22,456 bases of DNA from Rhizophagus sp. LPA8_4_AMF. Its lineage: Eukaryota > Glomeromycota > Glomeromycetes > Glomerales > Glomeraceae. Shown one piece after another: positions 10,845 to 18,910 of the stretch. Both the position numbers and the translations under genes were made by a program. A model generated the notes under the pieces. That model searched no databases. It saw only the letters and a program-made list of their open reading frames with translations, and was not told the DNA's origin. The stretch lies in the NCBI GenBank assembly GCA_021464525.1, contig JADRCO010001111.1, positions 1 through 22,456 of the forward strand. The letters are read 5' to 3'. The stretch's first letter is position 1. Each line of letters starts with the position of its first letter.

Positions 10845-12059
10845 TCAATCTTTTCCATTTGTATCTTGTTTCTTAAATGCAGCATGTTCTTTATGGACTG
10901 TAAAGAAATTAAATTATATTAGGTATCAATGTTTGAAAGGGAAGGTGCAAAATCTGCATACAAAATCATACCCTTGTAATATGGACTCTGAAGTTTAATA
11001 TTTTCCAGTAATAATAATTCTTGCAATTTATCCATTATTTTAGAATTTTCATGTGCATCGGCATTTTTATTCCAAATAGTAAAAATATCAGCATTAAATC
11101 TAGTAGATACCGATAAACCAAAAATATCATCATCTAATATTATACATAAAAATGTCAGTTTAAATCAATTTTTAAAAAGTATTAAAATTCGTTGATTAAT
11201 TAACCTTTAGTAACAACATCCTCGAACTGTTCCCCAATTAAAAGCATGAGTAATTCTCTCCAGACTATTTTTGATTCAGATTTATTAACGCGAAATGACC
11301 AAGCGCCTCCGTTTTCATTATGTGGGTCTTCCCTAAAATATTAAGTTTAATCAACTTGATCATGTATTTCGAAAAAAAAGAGTAAAAAAAAAAAAGAAAC
11401 TTACCATACAGGCCGAATTCCACTTTTCATAAAATGAAGGCTACTTCTAAATTGTAATTGATCTGGCCCTATAATATTGTTATAAACTGACCAAAAACTC
11501 TTGTGAAAGCAAATAATAATAATTAATTATAGCATAAAGAAAATATTTAATGAAAATTCTTTCTTACAATATTTTTTTTTTACCTGAACAGTATTTACAG
11601 TTGCAACACTCTTCAGATTTTCTTCGTATTCCTCTAAAAAAAACATATATAAAAGAAAAATTCAAAAATTGGTTGAAATATGGGATTGCCCATTTTATTA
11701 TGCTCAGTAACAATCAATTACAGGTCTTTTACCAGGCGTGGCATTCGCGACATATCTTTTTTTTTTAGAAAAAAAAGAGCACACATAGAGATTAATATTG
11801 TTCATTATTGATTAAGAAAAAATCTTTAATTTACACTAATAATAAAAACGCACTTATCGTGGTAAAATGTCCATTCGTTAGCTAGAGGGTACTGCTCTGA
11901 ACTTTTAGTGTTATCTTTGTCGACAGTACTTTCTTTAGAACTTCGAAGTGTATTACTTTTCCAGGAATCTGTAGTTTGACTTTTTGAGTTAACGACTGAA
12001 GATTTTGTGGTAGAATTGGTCGGTAATGTGTTAGCATTTGATGTCGTACTAGAAGACAT
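10845..12059 (-). CDS. eIF4E-family cap-binding protein, class II (4EHP)-like (241 aa, seven exons)
   Basis: Binds the mRNA 5' cap and acts in translation initiation or, for class II members, repression. Minus-strand exons: 12059-11854, 11755-11722, 11631-11584, 11499-11405, 11332-11205, 11133-10972, 10897-10845; all phases close. Core: YPLANEWTFYHDK (57-69), SFWSVYNNI (97-105), IRPVWEDPHNENGGAW (124-139). Against human eIF4E, W43=W63, W46=Y66, W56=Y82, W73=W99, W102=W128, E103=E129 and W113=W139. Tyr at position 56 and the TPGKRP insertion (75-80) are class II traits, while Trp at 43 is class I-like. Residues 1-56 are a Ser/Thr/Asn-rich tail. Exon 3 uses the second AG of an AGAG acceptor to stay in frame. 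The motif GATTACAG at 12070-12077 looks like a splice acceptor, so the leader may carry an intron. Confidence 0.9.
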
Positions 12060-12083
12060 TGTTTTGTCTTTGTCTGTAATCAA

Positions 12084-13924
12084 AAAAAAAAAAAAATCTA
12101 TCGTCTATTTTTATAAGAAGTTTAACTAATAAATAACATCGATTTTTTTTCCGTTAATGGATAATTATAAATTAAATAATGATGTTCGCTAATAGACGAA
12201 CTCTTCGTACAAAATTTTACATCCTTATTTAAAATAAATTTGATCACCTTTTTAGAACCAATCAAAAACTCATTATTAAAATTCTGAATATGGATTGAGT
12301 GACATATAATTCCGTCATTTTCAGAAAGAAAAATGGTAATGAAAGCGTTTATATTAAAAAAAAACCTGTTCGGCTAAAACATATTTAAATGCTTTTGGAA
12401 ATAAGCAAGTTGAAAAATTCTGGTATTTTTTCATGAAAGGAGATGAATAGGAATTAGGCGTGTTAGTATTAACGATTTAATAGTATTTTGAATTTTTGAC
12501 CTTAATTTGAGCTTATAATCATATCATATCTTTAGTGGAATTTATCATAAAGAATAAAAAAGATCTTTTATCAAGAAAGAAAATTGAACGTGCATCAACT
12601 TCAAAAAGGTGTACCAAATTTTTTTTAGCCGCCTTCTATTTACAAAAGTAATTTTAATATTGAAAGTAATTGGGATGGATCAGAAGAATATATTTTTTTT
12701 TCTGGTACATGAATATATGAAGATGTTAGGTGCAATATTATAAGCAATATACGGTCGTTTCATAATTGTAACTTAAGAGAGATTCACGCAAATCCCTCAC
12801 TTTCGGCATGGGTTCTCATTCTTTTTAAAATGTATAAAATGAATATTATACATTTGAATGCATGGCATAAGTTATAACAAAATATCAGGCGTACTATATA
12901 GTATTATTTATAATTAATGTTAACGGCATTCCTAATTCTGTGGAAGATGCTCTTTCTGGCTCGGATTCAAGTTTTTTTTTATTCTTTTTATGACATTTAC
13001 AGTTGTAGAATTAGAAATTCAAATATATAATGAATTGTAACATCTATATATATAAGAATTTTGATAGAAATTTGGTTTTCATCTAAAAATTTTTTTTTAA
13101 ATTTCATTAAACATATAAAGATTTTGCCTATGAAAGGAAATTTCTATAAAGCATGGACATGTTATGCCAAAATCCTAATCAAAATCGAATTCGTGAGTCT
13201 CGAATAAGACTGGCAAATTTATCAAGTTCTTCAATATATGCAAGCTGAAGAATTTTTTGATAAGCAGACATATTAACCAGTCAAGACTTCAAAATACAAG
13301 TCTGTTTAGTACCATTCTTATATTATGAAATAAAGCCAGTTTGAATGGTTGGATCTAAAAATTGATATACTGATGCCACAGACTGAACTAGCAAAAACTG
13401 GAATAATAAAATTTCGTGCAATGTATTATGGTAAAAAGTGTAGGTAGAAACCTAGAAAATAAAAGTTCATTTTAAAGGTTTGTCATATATCTATCATATT
13501 AATAAATGTGAAAATTTTTAATTTGACTAAAATCTAAGTTTTGGTTTGTGAAGTTTACAGTTGTCTCACTTTCCATACTGATGAGCATACATAATGTTTG
13601 TTAAAACAAACAGATGATATATAATTCTTTGCATGCAGAATTTTTACAGCAGATGCGCTTTATGTTTGATAATCATACCTTGAATAATCCTACATTTCAC
13701 GTTACTAATAAATAATTTATTATTCTCTTTGGCACAGTAATTTATCATCCTCCGAGGTGTTTGACAAAAAGGAGTAATAATAAAGAGCTTGAGATTTAAG
13801 TGCCGGACAAAATAAGAATCCGTGATTTAAAGTTGAATCCTGAAGCCTGGAATAAATCTTCATTCTGATTTATAATCAAATAAACTAATGGAAGTGTTCA
13901 TAATTTTATTCTTTAATGATATTA
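12084..13924. other. 1.84-kb stretch between eIF4E and dysbindin
   Basis: Contains the eIF4E promoter/leader (12084 to about 12290) and the dysbindin 3' end. Between them is a region whose + strand reads like broken protein-coding sequence (separate entry). No intact gene is present. Confidence 0.6.
12320..13870 (+). pseudogene. Decayed coding region of unknown origin, many stops and frame changes
   Basis: The + strand holds several protein-like stretches in changing frames. From 12629 to 12877 one frame runs 83 codons broken by a single TGA (12710-12712), reading for example SNWDGSEEYIFFSGT before it and REIHANPSLSAWVLILFKMY after. The next frame (about 12871-12990) includes NVNGIPNSVEDALSGSDSS. 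About 13150-13240 reads LCQNPNQNRIRESRIRLANL, 13334-13443 reads FEWLDLKIDILMPQTELAKT, and 13640-13870 has three in-frame stops and ends VPDKIRIRDLKLNPEAWNKS. The composition is less simple than neighbouring non-coding DNA. I do not recognise the source. PNSVEDALSG faintly recalls the segment before the reverse transcriptase of Ty1/copia polyproteins, but that is a weak hint. It could instead be two different relics. Confidence 0.4.
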
Positions 13925-15311
13925 TTATTGTTCAATTATATCTTCAGTGTCACTGTTAGATCTAAGAAAATTCTCCAATGCCTCCCGATCATCTGCTGTT
14001 TCTAATTCAACTTGTTCTAAACTAGTTATCAAATCTTCATCTGATAGTTTTGGCGAATATTCTATGAAATAATAAAAAAAATATGTAAATACATAATAAT
14101 AAATTTCGAAAATTATTATAGTCATCAATACCATTATGTACTGCAGGGTTTATCATTCGCTTTTTGTAGTTTTCCATTTGTGTTTCAAAATCAGCTTGAT
14201 ATGACTGCACTTTTTGGATTTTATGATTCCTCACAAACTCCTCATAATGTTTTTGATACATAATCCTTTTTTCTGCTAATTCAGCCCTAAATAATAAAAA
14301 TTAATTAGATAAAATAAGCAGTTATAAAATAAATATCCTATTGTAAACCATATTTACTTACTCTTTTTCTTCGATATGTTTATCAAGTGAGCGAAATTCG
14401 GATCGTTTCCAATCTTCGAAAATTTGTTCTTGATTATTTTTTGCGTAATCATCAATCATATTCTCCAACTCTGACAATTTTCCTTTTAGTGAAACTTTTT
14501 TTTTTAAAAAAAAAAATTACTAAGACTTTCTTGAATTATAAAGGAATGTCAGTTAATTGTGATCTTACTTGCAGAATGGGTTATTTCATCGATCATTACT
14601 TTTACTTTAGGCAATTGACTAGCCTCCGATTTAACTAACTCGCATGTTTGATAATGATTTTCACATTTCTTCAATATTTGCTGAATAAGCCCATCAACTA
14701 ACTAGTACATTCAAAAAGATTTAAGTATCAAGAATTAATAAAAGTAATGTCAAATGCCGACTTACAATAGCGTTACGAAAATTATTTTCATCTTCAGCTT
14801 TTATCGAATTCCACTCATTTTCATATCTAAAAGCAAATAAAGTTAAGTACGATGCTTTATAACGAAAATTATGTCAATTTTAAAATCACCTTAATGAAAA
14901 TTCAGTAGTTGCTGGTATGTCTAGACTCGGTATTGTACGTGACTTGCTATAATGTAAGACAACAATAAAATAAAAATCGGAGGAAAATTCAAAAGTGAAA
15001 AGAAAAGAAATAAAATATAACCTTAAATTCCCAATCGCGGGTAACCTTGGTGATAACGAACCTAAACGCGGGTTTAATGCAGGGGTGAGAATTTCGGCCG
15101 ATTTTGTACGAATGTTTTCCCATTCATTGCGAACTGCCTGAAGTCTTAAATAAATTTAATATCTAGAGTTAATTAATAAGTGTGGGCGATCAATAAATTT
15201 ATCCTCTATAAGAAAATTGAATTTCTTAAGTAGTAAAATAATTGCTCACCCAGTCGTATCGATAAAGTCCTTAAAACTAGATGATGATATTTTTTTGAAC
15301 TGTTCAAACAT
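13925..15311 (-). CDS. DTNBP1: Dysbindin-like protein, BLOC-1 complex subunit (286 aa, eight exons)
   Basis: Dysbindin is a coiled-coil subunit of BLOC-1, which acts in endosomal sorting to lysosome-related organelles. Minus-strand exons: 15311-15250, 15144-15022, 14946-14890, 14826-14766, 14701-14569, 14494-14362, 14286-14132, 14061-13925; every join keeps frame. RYENEWNSIK (81-90) matches the RYEDTW segment of animal dysbindin. Residues about 100-230 are a long Lys/Glu/Gln-rich coiled coil. The C-terminus, LEQVELETADDREALENFLR (near 256-275), matches the animal LEQMDLMDISDQEALDVFLN block. It is shorter than animal dysbindin because the long acidic tail is absent. It is divergent from eL37 with 167 bp between starts. 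The symbol is that of the animal orthologue. Family call based on two matching blocks plus architecture; fairly sure. Confidence 0.82.
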
Positions 15312-15478
15312 TGTTTAAGATATCAGATATGCAACTACGTCTTAATTCTTAAACTTAACAAGGCACGTGAGGTTAATACATTATTGGCCAATGAAACTTC
15401 ATGATCTTAAAAAAGATAAAACGGGAAATTTAATAATTTATTAGAATCCTCCTCCTTCCAATATCTCTTTGATTCAAA
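15312..15478. promoter_or_regulatory. Divergent promoter of dysbindin and eL37
   Basis: Only 167 bp lie between the two start codons. The interval includes an E-box CACGTG (15364-15369, in GCACGTGA) and the perfect palindrome ATTGGCCAAT (15383-15392), which is two overlapping opposed CCAAT boxes and so suits bidirectional transcription through an NF-Y/HAP-type factor. Sites seen directly; factor assignments are inference. Confidence 0.55.
15383..15392. promoter_or_regulatory. Palindromic double CCAAT box ATTGGCCAAT
   Basis: CCAAT on both strands, sharing the central GGCC, near the middle of the divergent promoter (about 72 bp from the dysbindin ATG and 87 bp from the eL37 ATG). NF-Y/HAP complexes recognise CCAAT in fungi. 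Confidence 0.5.
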
Positions 15479-16149
15479 ATGGTAAAGTTTTTCTTTGTCT
15501 TTTTTTACATCCATTAATCATCGAATTAGTAATTAAATTGTTATAATTGATAGTTTGATTATTTTTTTAATGAGCTCAAATAATTTATCCGTTAAATTGT
15601 TGGAGAATGAGAGCGATGATAAACAAAAATAAATCTGTGATTTTGAATATTTATTATTAAATCAATATTATAGACAAAGGGTACCTCAAGCTTCGGTAAA
15701 CGCCACACAAAGACCCACACTTTATGCCGTCGATGTGGAAGGCGTGCATTTCATAATCAAAAGAAAACTTGTGCTCAGTGCGGATACCCCTCTGCAAAAA
15801 CGAGGAGCTGTTAGTATTATATTAAAACTTGATTTTTAATTGTGAATTGATTGAACCAAATAATTTTCACTCAAATAAGTATTAATTTGATAATTTTTTT
15901 TTTTTAAAAAAAAATAGATAACTGGAGTGAAAAAGGCAAACGTAGAAAAACTACAGGTACTGGCAGAATGCGGTATTTGAAGCATCTTCCTCGTCGTTTT
16001 AAGAATGGTTTTCGTGAAGGTAAAAGATTTTAATGAATTCTATGATTCCATATAATTTTTATATTTATAACAAATTTTATGATCTTTTTTTTTTAGGCAC
16101 TCAAGCAGTAAAGCGATCAGCTCCAGCTACGGATAGTTCTGACGTTTGA
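15479..16149 (+). CDS. RPL37: 60S ribosomal protein eL37 (97 aa, four exons)
   Basis: Zinc-binding protein of the large cytosolic ribosomal subunit, on 5.8S/28S rRNA. Exons: 15479-15481, 15674-15809, 15918-16019, 16097-16149; GT-AG introns, all phases close. The first exon is the ATG alone, immediately followed by GTAAAG; this is why no long open frame covers the gene. The protein reads [20 protein letters not shown], with zinc ligands C19, C22, C34 and C37 (CRRC and CAQC), then [20 protein letters not shown] and RFKNGFREG, all family signatures. Length is at the long end of the family (about 88-97), the extra residues being a C-terminal tail ending ATDSSDV. Very secure. Confidence 0.95.
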
Positions 16150-16931
16150 AGAATTTCTCTTTTAGTAACTCTTTAAATCTTTATGTAAATGACAATAATT
16201 TTAATAAAATGAATGCTTAAAGTTACACTATATCATATACTTTATGACGAAAACTTGACAAAATTTTTAATGCCAGCCATTGTAGAATAAAAGATGAATC
16301 TCATCTGGTTAAATATAGACAACACAGATATATCTTGTAACAGTTAATCAATTATAAAATAGATGAGAAATAGACCGAGTTTGGATTATTGGATTGTTCT
16401 AAACCAATGGATGATCAGTAAATTATTATATTCAACCTTATTAATTATTTGGATTTAATCATATTTAAATTTTCAATTCCATCATCAATTTTCGCTTATA
16501 ACGTAACAATATGATGGATTCGGGAATTAGCCATTTCATTCCTTTTTACATTTCTTTATTTTTATACACACTTATTTATGTATCCAAATTTCATTCATAA
16601 TGTTAGAATTTTAAGTTCTAGTGTCAACTTTTAATGATTCAAGATCATATAAGTTTCAAAATTGACACAAACTTTACGGTGCCTCTTTCGATTAATTGAA
16701 ATAAAATTTTAAAATTTTTTATCACGGCTGGCATTACGGCATTAAAAGTAGTGGAAACGTGATACTCGCGACACGGAGTGATCATCAATTATCGGTTCGA
16801 TTACAGGATTCGGCTACATAATATTTTTTTAGATCGATATTTCGATATTCTAATTTCTAAATATTTCAAATTTATTTTAGCTAAATAACTTTTGGAGCTT
16901 CAAATAACATGCGTTTATATATACACTATAT
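16150..16931. other. Intergenic region downstream of eL37, with a distant inverted repeat
   Basis: No gene found. TAATGCCAGCC (16268-16278) recurs inverted as GGCTGGCATTA (16726-16736), enclosing about 470 bp, and GTGTCAA/TTGACAC lie inverted at about 16620-16667. GGTTCGATTAC near 16794 resembles an RNA polymerase III B box, but no tRNA cloverleaf can be built around it. Confidence 0.5.
16268..16736. mobile_element. Possible small terminal-inverted-repeat element (11-bp ends)
   Basis: Perfect 11-bp inverted ends TAATGCCAGCC and GGCTGGCATTA bracket 469 bp of non-coding DNA. Just outside the right end, CGGCATTA partly repeats the terminus. No clear target-site duplication and no coding frame inside. 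Eleven bases could arise by chance or be part of something else, so this is weak. Confidence 0.25.
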
Positions 16932-16985
16932 ATGGACATTCCCCGGAGTTTACGACCAGAATTGTCCAAAGTTGTCTTAGGCTAA
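16932..16985 (+). CDS. Possible upstream ORF (17 aa)
   Basis: ATG at 16932 opens 17 codons (MDIPRSLRPELSKVVLG) and stops at 16983-16985, 13 nt before the ATG of the next small ORF. The sequence looks less random than its AT-rich setting. It could be a leader ORF repressing the downstream frame or simply chance. Confidence 0.2.
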   Translation: MDIPRSLRPELSKVVLG

Positions 16986-16998
16986 CAAGCATTTTATA

Positions 16999-17222
16999 AT
17001 GGCAGCTGACGGACTTTCTCGTTTTATGGTGCAGTACTTTTTAATTCTCAGGTGAGAAGCGTAATAATTATAATTATTTTCCTCTTGTAAAGACTTGTTA
17101 CTCCTCAATTTGTAAAAAATTAATTGACGCGTTTTCTTATTTGGTCATTTAGGAAGTGTCTTTTGTCACAAAATTACTTCTGCTGGATACTGTTTATTGA
17201 ATTTTTTAATGCTTGGTTGTAA
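16999..17222 (+). CDS. Possible small spliced ORF, hydrophobic 40-aa product
   Basis: ATG at 16999 begins 53 nt ending AG before GTGAGA (donor 17052). An acceptor TTTAG at 17151-17152 is followed by 70 nt to TAA at 17220-17222. The joined product starts MAADGLSRFMVQYFLIL and has a second hydrophobic part (NYFCWILFIEFFNA), so it could be a small membrane protein. A second AG four bases further on gives a different 45-residue tail. I do not recognise the protein. It could also be unrelated to any gene, or belong to the leader of the cysteine-rich locus 40 bp downstream. Confidence 0.3.
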
Positions 17223-17261
17223 CGATATCTTAATTACTTAATTAATATCTTGTGGCTATAA

Positions 17262-17861
17262 ATGGAAGAGAGATTAAATCAAGTGAGTTAAGTTTATTAG
17301 CAGTTTATTTCGCCAGATTTAAATATAATCATACTTACTATATAATCACACACTCGGGAAGAGTTTCTCCGGTTTATAATAGCAAAACTTGGAAAAAGTG
17401 TAATTGTAGAGTGTGTGATTATATAGGATAGGCCGATTGGGAATTAGTACGACTGTATAATTAACATTTGTTTTCTAGATTACTGAAGTCGTCCGTTTCA
17501 TAACTGAGAATGACGATTATATTATCGAAGGCAATTGGTTTTGTCAGCATTGGCGATGCAAACACGAACCAAAATGTAAAATGAACGAGAATGTAAAAAC
17601 AGATGCCCACACGAACCGGAGTGTCAGACCGAAGAGCAATGTCGAACCTTATGGATATGCAAACACGAACCGATATGCATAACCAGAGAAGAGTGTCAAA
17701 GAAGATGGTCATGCCGACATAATCCGATGTGTCAAAATAAATGGTTTTGTAGAAAAAATTGGAGATGTATGCACCCATCAAATTTCTTTATATTTCTATA
17801 TCTTTGCAATGAAAAAATTTTTTATTTTTTGAAAAGATTTGTTTTTTTATTTAATACATAA
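17262..17861 (+). pseudogene. Cysteine-rich repeat protein gene, two exons, with an apparent one-base frameshift
   Basis: Exon 1 (17262-17282, MEERLNQ) ends before GTGAGT. Exon 2 starts at 17479 after TTTTCTAG and continues ITEVVRFITENDDYIIEGN. A repeat then begins with CxHxPxC, a second Cys about six residues on, and often Trp. Unit starts, taken as the first Cys of CxHxP, are at 17557, 17604, 17658, 17712 and 17766: steps of 47, 54, 54 and 54 bp. The 47-bp step breaks the frame. One extra A in the AAAA at 17580-17583 would make it 48 and keep the CKHEPKC...NERECKNRC...CPHEPEC pattern running. The last three steps are exact 18-residue units, and the frame stops at 17859-17861 after a hydrophobic tail. 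No signal peptide in exon 1. I do not recognise the family; zinc or other metal binding, or disulphide pairing, are guesses from the Cys/His pattern. Could be a pseudogene, a polymorphism or an assembly error. Confidence 0.45.
17338..17426. mobile_element. 89-bp element with perfect 18-bp inverted ends (MITE-like or structured intron)
   Basis: CTATATAATCACACACTC (17338-17355) is matched exactly in reverse complement by 17409-17426, with 53 bp between. It sits wholly inside the predicted intron of the cysteine-rich gene. No coding capacity. If the outer TA is taken as a target duplication, the element fits a Tc1/mariner-type miniature element, but this cannot be settled from one copy. In RNA it would form a strong 18-bp stem. 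Confidence 0.6.
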
Positions 17862-18910
17862 AAATTACTTGGTGTTAACTTTCAAATAAACTCAATTTTA
17901 TTCAAAATTCGTGAACTTCTATGCAGCTTGAAAATCTAAGTAAATTTTATGAAATCTGCAAGGATGTGTATTTATTATAACATTTATGGAATAAATACAT
18001 CAAGTTTTTCAGATATTATTATAATGTAGTATAATTATGATGGTCCTATGATATGCATGAAGAATTAAATAAAAGTTACAGAATTAATTTAAATTTATTG
18101 ACATTGGCAAAAATGGATTGGATGTATGTCTATTGAAGATACTATTACCATCTGTATTGAGTGATAAATAAAGAACAGAATATAGGAAATTAATTCTGAA
18201 TTATCTGCCTCTCTTAGCACATCTATGATCAATTTACACACAACTTGGTTAAAAATACAAAGTTTTTAAGAAAAACAAATTTGAGTTGGAAATTCAAATG
18301 ATATATAAATGGTACATAAAGGAATTTTTTATTAATTAATTATTAATTACAGAACACTCTCTATCTATTATTACAAGAAGCTACTTTTATATATAAACTA
18401 TAAATCTAGATCTCAAATTGTGAATCATTGACATTTTACTTAAATTTATCCAACATAGTTTAATACATATTAGGAATCTAAATATATGGGACTTATACAA
18501 TAATCAGAAGTCATTCAGAATAAATGATATATTTAACTCAATAAATTCTTAATATTATTTATTACATATTGTTCTATTTATATATGATACAAACATAAAA
18601 ATAACAATAAATAAATAAAATAATAAAAATTAAATGACCTATGATCAATCATATAAGTTATAATAGTCATTTTAGATCATAGTTACTGTCCTTTAAATAA
18701 ACATGTAGATACTGTATGATATAATATATATATATAATATGTTTAATTGTTTATTAAACTTATTTTTACCATAAAATCTTTACAACAATTGCACTAAAAT
18801 TGCTATGCCATATTTTCCACTTACTAGATAATAAAATAAATACAACGTGAAAAGTTGTTTGATACTTTTAATGAAAAAATACAACAAAAAAAAAATCAAT
18901 CAAACAATCA
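17862..18910. other. 1.05-kb AT-rich intergenic region
   Basis: No gene, tRNA or repeat array seen. It includes one weak inverted pair, CTATGATC/GATCATAG, at about 18640-18680. The last 60 bases before 18911 are A-rich (AACAAAAAAAAAATCAATCAAACAATCA), a plausible leader for the following gene. Confidence 0.6.

Noticed and set aside
16780..16815. GGTTCGATTAC as a tRNA B box
   Set aside because: No acceptor stem, A box or cloverleaf can be formed around it.
17575..17605. Mini-intron (GT...AG, 14 or 25 nt) to explain the frame change in the cysteine-rich gene
   Set aside because: Too short for a spliceosomal intron, and splicing it would not restore the repeat pattern; a single-base indel does.
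17461..17781. 106-codon minus-strand frame with repeated VRVCIS-like, membrane-looking sequence
   Set aside because: It is the antisense of the cysteine-rich repeat; the + strand has splice sites and a regular Cys/His/Pro pattern at 54-bp steps.
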